A stretch of 64,000 nt of DNA, from contig CANQJL010000001.1 of NCBI GenBank assembly GCA_947624245.1, positions 168,357 through 232,356 on the forward strand, given 5' to 3'. This document shows positions 46,069-54,479 of the stretch, piece by piece. The position numbers and the translations under genes were made by a program. Below the pieces are notes generated by a model that saw nothing but the letters and a program-made list of their open reading frames with translations, did no database searches and had not been told where the DNA came from. The stretch is from an uncultured Acetatifactor sp. GTDB taxonomy: Bacteria > Bacillota > Clostridia > Lachnospirales > Lachnospiraceae. Every line of letters begins with the position of its first letter. Position 1 is the first letter of the stretch.

Positions 46069-46761
46069 TTACCACCCAATCTCATAAGCGGTCTTTTGCT
46101 TTTCGTTCGCAGAAACCTCGGATATTTTCCCGCTGTTCATTTTTACGACCGTATTCGCCATTTCCGCTATGTTCTGATTGTGCGTCACCATTACAATGGT
46201 AAAGCCATACTCCTTATGCAGCCTGCAGATATAATCAAGCACCTGTCTGCCGGTCTGTTCATCCAATGCGCCTGTGGGCTCGTCCAAAAACAGCACCTTT
46301 GGCTTTTTCGCAAGCGCACGGGCAACGGAAGCTCTCTGCTGCTCACCGCCCGAAAGCTCGCTGGGATATTTCCCTTTTTTATTTTCCAGCCCTACGGCAT
46401 TTATCATTTCCCTGTATTCCCGATTGCCGGCAAGGTCGGCTCCCATTCGCACATTCTTTTCCACTGTCATGTTCGGGAGAAGATAATACTGCTGAAAAAT
46501 AAAACCGATATTGTCCTTGCGAAACTGCGTTAATTTTTCATCGCTCAGTTTTGTAATGTCGTTCGTTCCATATACAACGCTTCCGCTGTCGGGGCGCTCA
46601 AGCCCTGATATCACATTTAAAAAAGTAGATTTTCCAGACCCCGATGCACCTAAGATCACAACAAAATCCCCATCTGTGATCTGCAAACTGATGCCCTTGA
46701 GGACCTGATTTTTATTTCCGGCATTCCCATAAGATTTTACAATGTCTGATATGGCGATCAT
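46069..46761 (-). CDS. ABC transporter ATPase (LolD/MacB-like)
   Basis: 230 residues. Walker A GASGSGKST, Q-loop FIFQQYYLLPNMTVEKNV, signature LSGGEQQRASVARAL, Walker B LFLDEPTGALDE. This subgroup pairs with FtsX-type permeases, encoded next. The ATG at 46761 overlaps the tetR stop (ATGA) and has AAAGGGGG ahead of it, so regulator, ATPase and permease form one coupled operon. Confidence 0.93.
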   Translation of the reverse strand: MIAISDIVKSYGNAGNKNQVLKGISLQITDGDFVVILGASGSGKSTFLNVISGLERPDSGSVVYGTNDITKLSDEKLTQFRKDNIGFIFQQYYLLPNMTVEKNVRMGADLAGNREYREMINAVGLENKKGKYPSELSGGEQQRASVARALAKKPKVLFLDEPTGALDEQTGRQVLDYICRLHKEYGFTIVMVTHNQNIAEMANTVVKMNSGKISEVSANEKQKTAYEIGW

Positions 46762-47336
46762 TCTGTTTGGCCCCCTTTGACTTCTTTTAATAGACCAAGG
46801 AACACCTCTGTCATCATTCCGTTTATCTCCTCGGCGGTAAAGGAACACATATTCGTTGCACAGAGCGACGCTATTCCATGGGTGTAGATCCACAGGTGGC
46901 GATAAATGCGTTCGGCGTCGGCTTCCTCCAGGCCGTACCCGTTTTGTACGGAGGCGAGGATCTGCGGATAGTTCTCATCAATGACCGGCAGAATACTCTT
47001 GACCGGCGGTTTCTGCGGCTGTTCCGCCATAAAGAGAAGCTGAAACAGCTTTGGCTCTTTTATGGAAAATAAAATATACTGCATTCCTACGCCCTTAAAA
47101 GCGATGTCCCCGGAAAGCCCTGTCTTGATATAGTCGGCATACAGCGCTTTTGCCGCTTTCCGGACCTCCGACTGCACCTCCTCCATATTTTCAAAAACGG
47201 TAAAAATCGGTTTGGCAGAGGAATCGAGCTTCGCCCCCAGCGCCCTGGCCGTAAGTGCGTCAATCCCTTCTTCCCGTGTCAGGTCTAAAGCTGCTTTCAC
47301 AATTTCTTCCCTTGTAAATTTACATTTTGGCGGCAT
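46758..47336 (-). CDS. TetR/AcrR-family repressor
   Basis: 192 residues. N-terminal helix-turn-helix FTREEIVKAALDLTREEGID and LTARALGAKL; C-terminal ligand domain with TetR_C-like HLWIYTHGIASL. It heads the operon with the ABC exporter genes. A perfect 10-bp inverted repeat overlaps the -10 box of its promoter, so self-repression and induction by a transported compound are likely. Confidence 0.9.
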   Translation of the reverse strand: MPPKCKFTREEIVKAALDLTREEGIDALTARALGAKLDSSAKPIFTVFENMEEVQSEVRKAAKALYADYIKTGLSGDIAFKGVGMQYILFSIKEPKLFQLLFMAEQPQKPPVKSILPVIDENYPQILASVQNGYGLEEADAERIYRHLWIYTHGIASLCATNMCSFTAEEINGMMTEVFLGLLKEVKGGQTE

Positions 47337-47354
47337 GATTTTAGTCCTCGCTTT

Positions 47355-47392
47355 AATCGGAAACTATCGTTTTGCAACATCTGTTTCCGATT
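47355..47392. promoter_or_regulatory. Candidate TetR operator
   Basis: AATCGGAAAC (47355-47364) and GTTTCCGATT (47383-47392), perfect inverted repeat with an 18-base centre. One arm covers the edge of the -10 box of the tetR promoter. Confidence 0.7.
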
Positions 47393-47418
47393 ATACCGAA
47401 TAGAAAAGAAAAAGTCAA
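47390..47418 (-). promoter_or_regulatory. Sigma-A promoter of the tetR-ABC operon
   Basis: On the minus strand TTGACT (47418-47413) and TATAAT (47395-47390), spacer 17 bases. Confidence 0.9.
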
Positions 47419-47567
47419 GGGGATTCTTGTGAATTTCCGAATTTTATTCAAATTGACTTTTGCAGCTGTAATATGATAGAGTGTTGAATAGCACAGAGCG
47501 ACAGCTTGGTATAGGAACAACCCTGCATCCGAAAAGTCATAGGCGTCCGACAGAAGGGAAAATATTT

Positions 47568-48314
47568 ATGGCGGCAAATTTTTTGGAAAATGAATCGATG
47601 ACGGCAAACGCGAAATTTCGTCGGCTATGGCTGATTTTTATGGCAATTTTTATCGCCGCCTTTGCAGTAATCTATTTTGGAGCGGGCGACGAACTTTTTG
47701 ATTTCAGCGATGAGAGATCGAGACTGATCGTCACCTTATTACGCGGCGGAATTGGGATTATGCTGATTTGCAGCTTTATCACCCTGATCCTCACCATGCG
47801 GCCGGCAAAGAATGGAAGAAATCTGCTCCTTCCTTTAGGGGAAACGACGCAGGAGATGGCGGCGGAGATCATCAACAGGGAGGTGGCAGAAGGCAAAATC
47901 CTGTATGAGGAGGCATTGGATTATAATACCCCAATAAAGCATGATACGCGGGTTTTGCTGACTCCCTCCTATCTGCTGCTGATCGGATACAGCATGGAAA
48001 AAATAAGGGCAATTCCCCGTAATCGGATTCTGTGGATCGGCGCCCAGATAGGCTATAAGGGAGGGCCCTATTATGTCCGTCTGATTATCTTCACACGGGA
48101 AAAAATGCTGGATTGTGACGTAAATGATATTGAGCAGGCAAAGCGGATTGCCGAGGGACTGTATCAATACATTCCAAATGTGTTCCGTGATCTCGAATGG
48201 CTGGATGATACAGATGATAACTTTCCACATATACTTGAAAAGCTGTATCGGGAAAACCGTGACGGGTTTCTGGCGTTATACGAGGAAGCAAAAGGAAAAG
48301 CTAATTCTCTATAG
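47568..48314 (+). CDS. Unrecognised membrane protein
   Basis: 248 residues; I do not recognise it with certainty. Two membrane helices near the N-terminus (about 17-37 and 57-79) are followed by about 165 soluble residues that are probably cytoplasmic, with VLLTPSYLLLIGYSMEKIRAIPR and a Tyr/Leu-rich, acidic end. AAGGGA lies ahead of the ATG at 47568. It stands alone, divergent from tetR. The last bases overlap a remnant of a chemotaxis receptor gene on the other strand. Confidence 0.75.
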   Translation: MAANFLENESMTANAKFRRLWLIFMAIFIAAFAVIYFGAGDELFDFSDERSRLIVTLLRGGIGIMLICSFITLILTMRPAKNGRNLLLPLGETTQEMAAEIINREVAEGKILYEEALDYNTPIKHDTRVLLTPSYLLLIGYSMEKIRAIPRNRILWIGAQIGYKGGPYYVRLIIFTREKMLDCDVNDIEQAKRIAEGLYQYIPNVFRDLEWLDDTDDNFPHILEKLYRENRDGFLALYEEAKGKANSL

Positions 48315-48431
48315 AAAATCCTTTATGTTCATGAATGCTCCCATGATCTGAATATCTTCGCTTTGTACGGACATGTCCTCGGAAAGGTCTGCTGCCGCCT
48401 TAGTTGTCTCCTCCGCATTTTCCCTTTGCCC
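48309..48431 (-). pseudogene. 3-prime remnant of a methyl-accepting chemotaxis protein
   Basis: Read on the minus strand, about 40 codons end in TAG and give QRENAEETTKAAADLSEDM, then SVQSEDIQIMGAFMNIKDFL. This is the conserved last part of the MCP signalling domain (compare NAEETSAAAEELSAQA...L...F). A stop codon lies just upstream, and there is no start or rest of the gene. It is a decayed fragment, now partly overlapped by the end of the neighbouring membrane-protein gene. Confidence 0.7.
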
Positions 48432-48438
48432 CTAGGAA

Positions 48439-49815
48439 TCATCTTCTTTGTTCATCCAGATACAATTGTACCCGACTCTGAATCTTTTCTGCCGTCTGTT
48501 CTGCGGTCAGTGCTCCAGAATTGTATCCGCTGATTTCCTCTCCAATAATTAGGTTAATAGATGATAGATTAGATAGGCTTCTTCCATCTACTAACTCTAC
48601 TATCTCTCTTATTTTTTCCACATCTTCTGCAGAATTTGCATAAAAATTTGGTACACCTTCTTCCCCAAAATAGTGAGGAATTGGCTCCCCTGTTTCATCG
48701 TTAATTAACTCAACCATAGACCAATCCAAAACTTCCTCAAACGTCTGCCGGTTTAATGGCAGACCATGAATACTTTGATATGTCTTTGCAGGGATATCAG
48801 GATGAAGAATCGCATAATCCTCAAGCCAATCCAAAGTCATATAGTACTCAATGAAATCCCAGGCTCCATCTGGACATTGACTATAGGAACTGATGGCTAG
48901 AGAATTAAAAAATGAAACCTTTACACCTGTTCCTTGATCACAGGGCCACCCCTTTACTACCCAGTCATCATCAAATAACCAATTCATATACTGTATATCT
49001 GTTACTTCCGATATTCCACTCATAACAGCCAGATGCGTTCCGGATGCCACGCTATCCTGAGTCACTTTTACCCAGCCGCTCTCATCTTTGCCAAATTCCA
49101 GAATGTCATAAAATTCTTGATTACAAAAATCTGCTCTGCCGGCATCCCAATCCACAAAATCCTCTATTGCATGCAAAACCAACGTTTGAGCTGTGTTTAT
49201 CCCAACACCCCCAAGCGCATTGGCATCCTTGTTATAAGTTCGGAACATCTCCAGCATCTCATCTATAGTCCAACCGGTTTCCCCTCCCAGCTTTGAGGGG
49301 GGCCCTGCAATAAATCCAACTGTAAAAGTTGCTGCAATTTCATAGAGCTTATCACCAGTCTGTGCACACTCCAAAATATTAGTTAAATATTTTTCCTTAT
49401 TCTCCGACGTAAGATAGGTATTCATATCCGCCAACACTCCTGCATATCCTAAATCATCTGCAACCATGTCACACATCCATATAATATCCGTTCCTTTACC
49501 AGTAGCAAGATCCATATTAAATCGATTCTGGGCCGCTTCAAAATCCTGATTATCCTGAAGATAATCCACAATTTCCACAACATATTTACCGTTCTGCGCG
49601 TTATAAGCCTCCACTGCATATGTCAACTCCCAAGGAGTATCGTATGTTCCTAGTGTCAGTATGGTCTGCACCTGGTTATCCTGCTCCTTATCTCCCGCAT
49701 TACTACTACCTATCCCCACAGATTGTTCCCCTGAAGCTCCGTCTATCTGTCCATTTCCGCATGCTACCAGCACAATCACCAGTCCTAAAATAATCACTCC
49801 AATTCTCTTTTTCAT
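48439..49815 (-). CDS. Orphan extracellular solute-binding lipoprotein (family 1)
   Basis: 458 residues. Lipoprotein signal with VLVAC (C19), a Ser/Gly-rich spacer, then a sugar-type binding fold (LTLGTYDTPWELTYAVEAYN, GTDIIWMCDMVADDLGYAGV, ISSYSQCPDGAWDFIEYYM). No permease or ATPase genes lie beside it. Instead, the two-component system gene pair follows upstream in the same direction. It might take a ligand to the sensor kinase or to a transporter elsewhere. AAAGGAG precedes the ATG at 12 bases. AT-rich codon use, unlike the sugar importer genes further right. Confidence 0.88.
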   Translation of the reverse strand: MKKRIGVIILGLVIVLVACGNGQIDGASGEQSVGIGSSNAGDKEQDNQVQTILTLGTYDTPWELTYAVEAYNAQNGKYVVEIVDYLQDNQDFEAAQNRFNMDLATGKGTDIIWMCDMVADDLGYAGVLADMNTYLTSENKEKYLTNILECAQTGDKLYEIAATFTVGFIAGPPSKLGGETGWTIDEMLEMFRTYNKDANALGGVGINTAQTLVLHAIEDFVDWDAGRADFCNQEFYDILEFGKDESGWVKVTQDSVASGTHLAVMSGISEVTDIQYMNWLFDDDWVVKGWPCDQGTGVKVSFFNSLAISSYSQCPDGAWDFIEYYMTLDWLEDYAILHPDIPAKTYQSIHGLPLNRQTFEEVLDWSMVELINDETGEPIPHYFGEEGVPNFYANSAEDVEKIREIVELVDGRSLSNLSSINLIIGEEISGYNSGALTAEQTAEKIQSRVQLYLDEQRR

Positions 49816-49905
49816 CTTATTCCTGTACTCCTTTTCCTTTCTGTCCCTTGGACTGACGGCCCAACAGCAGGCATACTGTATTCGCCTCCGGCCTTTTCGG
49901 AGTAC

Positions 49906-49979
49906 ATTCTATCACGGAGAAATCATCTGTGCCGCTTCTTGTAAAAATTGGGATATTTTATTGTAAAAATTGGGAATAT
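49906..49979 (-). promoter_or_regulatory. Direct repeats with 22-bp period and promoter upstream of the orphan binding protein
   Basis: TTGTAAAAATTGGG occurs twice (49939-49952 and 49961-49974), 22 bases apart, two DNA turns. A TAGAAT -10 box on the minus strand lies at 49911-49906 with no good -35. LytTR-domain regulators typically bind two direct repeats with about this spacing next to a weak -35, and a LytTR regulator is encoded close by. Confidence 0.6.
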
Positions 49980-50030
49980 CACATGACAACATCTAAGAAT
50001 CTTAGCATCTTAGCATCACTGAAAGTGTAT

Positions 50031-50059
50031 AAAAAAACATGTCCCAGTCATAGGACATG
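50031..50059 (-). terminator. Terminator of the two-component system operon
   Basis: CATGTCC/GGACATG stem (50053-50059 with 50038-50044), 8-base loop, followed on the minus strand by seven T (50037-50031), just after the kinase stop. Confidence 0.88.
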
Positions 50060-50079
50060 CCTTGAAAAATAGAAATATT

Positions 50080-51357
50080 TTATTCTGTTATATATAAAAT
50101 CAACATAACACAAAATCGATTCTCTTCCGGATAAACTTCCATCTTCCCATCATATTTCTCCACAATCTTTCTTACATTCTCCAGTCCAATACCATGTAAG
50201 CTTTTATCAGTCTTTGTAGTAAGAAGTTTGCCATTCCCCTGCTCTATTTTACCGCCATAGCTATTCACAATCTGCAGCCTCAAAAACCCTTGTTTCATTT
50301 CCACTGAAAAATCCAGAAATTTTTCCTCTGTCTGTGCCGCCGCATCGATGGCATTTTCCAACAAATTTCCCAAAATAACATTTAAGTCAAAGGCATGTCC
50401 CACGTCATTGGGAAGCTGCACATTTATGTTTACGGTATGCAGTTCCTTCCTTGCCCGTCTGAGCATATAATTCATGACGCTGTCTATTTCCGCATTGCCG
50501 GAGGATATGATTACGTCAGGATTTTCAATGAACCCCTCCATATCCTTGATATATTCCTCAATCGCACTGCTTTCGTTTTGGGAAGCCAATATCTTTATTT
50601 CACATAAATGATGTTTCATGTCATGCCGGAGCGCTTTCACCTTTTCCTCACTCTGCAGCATAACATTCATCTGTTCCGCATAATCCTGCACTCTCTGGCG
50701 CAGCAAGCGGTTTTCAAATTCCACAGTCATCATACTGGACAACATATTATATAGATAATATGTAAAAAAATTGATCAGAATCAGTCCGGTACTTATAATG
50801 ATGATTCCCTTTTCCGTTACACTGTCCGTATATACTGTTGCACAAAATATTCCGATACTGCATAGCGGCACCAGACTTAAAGATACATTTCTGATGCCTT
50901 CCTGATGCCGCCTGTTGTTTACGATTTTTTCCGTCACCAGCTCACAGATCAGTATCAAAAAAACCGTAATCACCTCATAGATCTGATTAAAGCTTTCTCC
51001 GTCCCTGTAATTGACAAACAAAAATGTAGCTATAGTATCACATCCCATATTGATCAAATAGACGGAGCCTGTGACAAATAGATTCATCTTCACCGAACGG
51101 GTATACGTCAGTACAATCCACCAGATTCCTATAAGGTTGCACAGAAAATTCACAACTGCCATGTGAAAGACAAGATATGCCGCCGTATTGACCAGAAAAA
51201 AACACGCATACATACAGCCATGCAGCAAACGCCTGTTATCACTGCCATTTCCTGTATCATTAATGGATTGCTCATCTCTTAGGAAGACTCTTATAAATCT
51301 GCTGATCAGATAGACCCTAAATAGATTCGTTAAAACACAAATGACAAAGTCAGTCAC
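50080..51357 (-). CDS. GHKL-type sensor histidine kinase (AgrC-like)
   Basis: 425 residues. Six or so membrane helices in residues 1-205 with no large outside domain, then the dimerisation helix with LRHDMKHHL (H245 as the likely phosphorylated residue), N-box NLLENAIDAA and G-box HGIGLENVRKIVEKY. This is the class that works with LytTR regulators in quorum sensing and peptide or envelope sensing. A GTG start at 51357 behind GGTGGT overlaps the regulator by eight bases. No peptide precursor gene was found beside it. Confidence 0.9.
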   Translation of the reverse strand: MTDFVICVLTNLFRVYLISRFIRVFLRDEQSINDTGNGSDNRRLLHGCMYACFFLVNTAAYLVFHMAVVNFLCNLIGIWWIVLTYTRSVKMNLFVTGSVYLINMGCDTIATFLFVNYRDGESFNQIYEVITVFLILICELVTEKIVNNRRHQEGIRNVSLSLVPLCSIGIFCATVYTDSVTEKGIIIISTGLILINFFTYYLYNMLSSMMTVEFENRLLRQRVQDYAEQMNVMLQSEEKVKALRHDMKHHLCEIKILASQNESSAIEEYIKDMEGFIENPDVIISSGNAEIDSVMNYMLRRARKELHTVNINVQLPNDVGHAFDLNVILGNLLENAIDAAAQTEEKFLDFSVEMKQGFLRLQIVNSYGGKIEQGNGKLLTTKTDKSLHGIGLENVRKIVEKYDGKMEVYPEENRFCVMLILYITE

Positions 51358-52066
51358 TTATCACCACCCCCCGTAATAATCTATCGCGCACCCATCTTCG
51401 GTGCGTCTTGCTGATCATCAGAATCTTACCGTTATCCATCTCCACCGTTTCATAGGCATATCGCACTACATGTTCTCTGTTGATGATATACGATTGATGA
51501 ATCTGCAGAAAGTTCATGGGAAGATTCTTTTCCAGCTCCTTCATACTGCCATAAAATTCATTTGCCGCCTTATTCCTCACCACTTTTATTTTTCTGGCAT
51601 TGCTCTCAAAATACAGAATGTCATCATAGGGCACAAACAAATGCTCTTTTCCGTTTTGAAATTCAAATTTTGCAGCCTTTTTGTCAAGAATCTTTACCGC
51701 CAATTCCACGGAGTTGTCAATCTGCTGCTGAGTAATGGGTTTTACCAGAAAATCCATTGGCTGAGTCTTGAATAGCCTCCTTGCATAAGAGGCTTCTCCT
51801 GATATATAAATAATCTGCATCTTACGGTCTTCCATTTTGTTACGGATAAAATCCCCGACTGCAATCCCAGAGAGTTCCAGAAGTTGTATATCAAGAAATA
51901 AAATATCAAGCTGACCGCCCTGCTCTAGGAACTCACATAGCTGTTCTCCGGCATACCAGACGTTTACTTCCACTTCCATATTTTTCTTTTCTGCGCACAC
52001 AGATATCATTTTTTCTATAGAAGCGCAGATATTCTTTCCGTCATCGCATATTCCTATATTGTACAT
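51350..52066 (-). CDS. LytTR-family response regulator
   Basis: 238 residues. Receiver domain with acidic pair D8/D9, phosphorylation site D59 in LFLDIQL and K in FLVKPIT; LytTR DNA-binding domain from about 140 (FVPYDDILYFESNARKIKVV, FLQIHQSYIINREHV). It precedes and overlaps the kinase gene. Its target is probably the direct-repeat site ahead of the orphan binding-protein gene. Confidence 0.92.
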   Translation of the reverse strand: MYNIGICDDGKNICASIEKMISVCAEKKNMEVEVNVWYAGEQLCEFLEQGGQLDILFLDIQLLELSGIAVGDFIRNKMEDRKMQIIYISGEASYARRLFKTQPMDFLVKPITQQQIDNSVELAVKILDKKAAKFEFQNGKEHLFVPYDDILYFESNARKIKVVRNKAANEFYGSMKELEKNLPMNFLQIHQSYIINREHVVRYAYETVEMDNGKILMISKTHRRWVRDRLLRGVVISD

Positions 52067-52108
52067 TCAGTCCCCCAAGTTTCCTTCGAGTCTTTATACG
52101 AGAAATAC

Positions 52109-52657
52109 CTACTCATACCTCGGCAGCGCAACGACCGTATAATCGTGCCCCATGGCGGGCAGGATTCTGTCGGTCAGATCGCTTATCGCAAACTTGATGC
52201 TGGAAGTATTGATGCAGGGATGGCAGCCTATTTCCTTCCCTTGCAGGACCTCCTCGTCAATCACAAGCCTGACCCGATTCTCCGTGTCATTCATCAGCCC
52301 CATGACGCTGACCGAACCCGGCGCGATATCGAGATACTTCTGCATATAACTCTCATCGGCAAAGGAGAGCCTGGCTGTGCCAAGCTCCTTTGACAGATCC
52401 TTCGTCTTGAATTTCTTATCTCCCGGCATCATCAGCAGATAGAACTGTGTTTCCTGCCGGTTGCACAAGAACAGATTTTTACAGATAACTGCCTGCAAGA
52501 CCTTGTCGATTTCGGCGCAGACCTCCATTGTCGTTGCCGCCTCATGGTCGATCCGCTTGTACGCAATTCCAAGCCTGTCAAGGAAATCGTAGGTCCTGAT
52601 CTCCTTTTCGAGCCTGCCCGTGCAATCCAGCGGCCGGCCGTTCATAAGTTCCGTCAT
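52109..52657 (-). CDS. YbaK/ProX-type prolyl-tRNA deacylase
   Basis: 182 residues. YbaK fold: FLDRLGIAYKRIDHEAATTM at the start, a lysine in VICKNLFLCN, and the end GCHPCINTSSIKFAISDL typical of ProXp-ala/YbaK proteins, which hydrolyse mischarged aminoacyl-tRNA such as Ala-tRNA(Pro). GGGAGG lies ahead of the ATG at 52657. It is the last gene behind a catabolic set, and its start lies 55 bases after the end of the TIM-barrel gene; the link is probably only transcriptional. Confidence 0.88.
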   Translation of the reverse strand: MTELMNGRPLDCTGRLEKEIRTYDFLDRLGIAYKRIDHEAATTMEVCAEIDKVLQAVICKNLFLCNRQETQFYLLMMPGDKKFKTKDLSKELGTARLSFADESYMQKYLDIAPGSVSVMGLMNDTENRVRLVIDEEVLQGKEIGCHPCINTSSIKFAISDLTDRILPAMGHDYTVVALPRYE

Positions 52658-52712
52658 TTTCTGTCCTCCCGATCCCGATATCCCTTTTTTATCCGCATAC
52701 TTTGCCGGAAGA

Positions 52713-53549
52713 TCACCGCACCGCCACTCCGGCCTTCCCCGCACACTCCCTGATATAGTCCGCAGCCTGCTTATAAGTGCAAAAATCAGGCAGATGCTCT
52801 ACAAAGAACGGCATGTCGGGACTCAACTTCTCCACCATGGGCAGTATTTCTGTGTAATCCAAGGTTCCCGTTCCGGGCATTACCTCATGGATCAGGGTGG
52901 TGTACGCCGTCTCCATCAGAACGTCCTTTCCGTGGATACTCTTGATATAAGGTCCCAGCAGTTCAAAACAATGCCGGATAAATTCCGTGCTGTTCACATA
53001 TCTTGCGGGACAGTTGATCATATTGACAAAATCCAGATGCACGCCGAACGCCTTCCGGTCCACGTCCTCTATCAGCCCAAGATACTGCTCCGGAGAGTCC
53101 GGAACCATCCACGGCATGGGCTCAATCGTGTAGAAGGTATGCTTCGGGCGCACCGCATCTATGATCTCCCTGATGCTGTCCACCACCATCTCATATACCT
53201 CCGGCAGGTAATTCTCCCGGTCGAAGCCGTCCCATATCTCGCCCCTGCTGCCGGAAATGTTGACACAGCAGCAGGCTCCCATTTCCTCGGCCAGCGCAAG
53301 CTGCGCCTTCGCATACTCCATGGCCTGCCTGCGCTCCGCATCGTCCTTGGAGAGGCAATTCCTCCAGACGCCGACCTCACCGATCACCAGATCGTTTGCC
53401 TTCGCACAGGCCACATATTCCCGTACTACCCCGGGATCCGCGCTGCTGTCTACAGGCGCCAGGACGGCGCTGTAGCCCAATTCCCTCACCAGCTTCAGCC
53501 ATTCGTCGGGGTTTTTGTACTCTCTCTCGATTCCTCCGCCCAGTCTCAC
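52713..53549 (-). CDS. Sugar phosphate isomerase/epimerase family TIM-barrel protein
   Basis: 278 residues of the xylose isomerase-like AP endonuclease 2 superfamily. Likely metal ligands lie in TFYTIEPMPWM, FGVHLDFVNM, IKSIHGKDVLME and the C-terminal FFVEHL. GTG start at 53549 with AGGAG eight bases ahead; it overlaps the FMN enzyme by four bases. It follows a sugar-type ABC importer and two oxidoreductases, so it may isomerise a ketose or a cyclitol-like intermediate. The substrate cannot be told from sequence. Confidence 0.85.
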   Translation of the reverse strand: MRLGGGIEREYKNPDEWLKLVRELGYSAVLAPVDSSADPGVVREYVACAKANDLVIGEVGVWRNCLSKDDAERRQAMEYAKAQLALAEEMGACCCVNISGSRGEIWDGFDRENYLPEVYEMVVDSIREIIDAVRPKHTFYTIEPMPWMVPDSPEQYLGLIEDVDRKAFGVHLDFVNMINCPARYVNSTEFIRHCFELLGPYIKSIHGKDVLMETAYTTLIHEVMPGTGTLDYTEILPMVEKLSPDMPFFVEHLPDFCTYKQAADYIRECAGKAGVAVR

Positions 53550-54457
53550 AGTACGCTCTCCTCTCTGCAGTTTCTTTTCCAGATCACGCTGCTGTCAATA
53601 TCCGCCACGCGGGCGCAGCCCGTTCTCGCCATCACGCCCTTTAACTGCCCGTTCATACGCACGAGCGCGTCTCGTACTCCCTCTGCGCCGTTCTTCTTTA
53701 AGGGCTCCATGATCGCCCTGCCGACACAGACCGCATCGGCGCCAAGAGCCAGCGCCTTAAATACGTCCATGCCGCTCTCTATACAGCAATCCACAAAGAC
53801 AGGGATCCTGCCGCCTATTACCTTGACGATCTGCGGCAGCACCATCAGGGGCGGCACCGCATAATCCATAATGCCGTGATGATGGGAGACTACAATGCCG
53901 GCGGCTCCCGCCTCCAAGGCCTTCTGCGCATCGACCGTGCTGAGCACGCCCTTGATCACAAAAGGAAGCTTCGATGCCTGCACAAAGCTTTTCAATTCTT
54001 CCAGGGATTTCGGCTTCATGGGAAGCCCGCAGACAACATCATACTCCCCCTGTCCGTTAAAGGCATGGTCAATATCCATTCCCACTCCGAAGGCGCCGTC
54101 CTCCTCCGCCTGCCGGATCTTCTCAAATACTACCGCATTGTCCGCATGGGGCTTGATGATCTTGATTACCTTCGCCCCTGTCCCGCACATATCGGCCAGC
54201 TCCTGCCTTTCTCCCATTCCGGAAAAGCAGAGCGCCCCTGCCAGAGCGGCGCCCTCCGCCATCTTGGCCATTCCCCGCTCGCAGGTATCGTTCAAATGCG
54301 ACAGCGCCGCCGTGGCGATAGGCATAGAGAACGTTTCCCCGAACAGCTCCGTTTCCGCTGCGGGCTTGACGGCGTCAATATGTCTCATCTCCAGCAGAAG
54401 ACTGTCAAAATACTCACGGGTAATCAGGTTGGAATCATTTCTCGGCACATACTCCAT
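53546..54457 (-). CDS. FMN-dependent alpha-hydroxy-acid oxidase/dehydrogenase homologue
   Basis: 303 residues, shorter than glycolate or lactate oxidase (about 350-370). FMN-site motifs are visible: MPIATAALSHL, FVIKGVLSTVDAQKALEAGA and VDCCIESGMDVFKALALGAD. The active-site stretch reads VVSHHHGIMDY in place of the usual VSNHGGRQLD, so the catalytic His is kept but the substrate-binding Arg is missing. It may therefore act on a substrate other than a simple 2-hydroxy acid. AAGGGGAG precedes the ATG. It is coupled to the following TIM-barrel gene. Confidence 0.85.
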   Translation of the reverse strand: MEYVPRNDSNLITREYFDSLLLEMRHIDAVKPAAETELFGETFSMPIATAALSHLNDTCERGMAKMAEGAALAGALCFSGMGERQELADMCGTGAKVIKIIKPHADNAVVFEKIRQAEEDGAFGVGMDIDHAFNGQGEYDVVCGLPMKPKSLEELKSFVQASKLPFVIKGVLSTVDAQKALEAGAAGIVVSHHHGIMDYAVPPLMVLPQIVKVIGGRIPVFVDCCIESGMDVFKALALGADAVCVGRAIMEPLKKNGAEGVRDALVRMNGQLKGVMARTGCARVADIDSSVIWKRNCREESVL

Positions 54458-54479
54458 TGATAAGCACTCCCCTTCTCTT

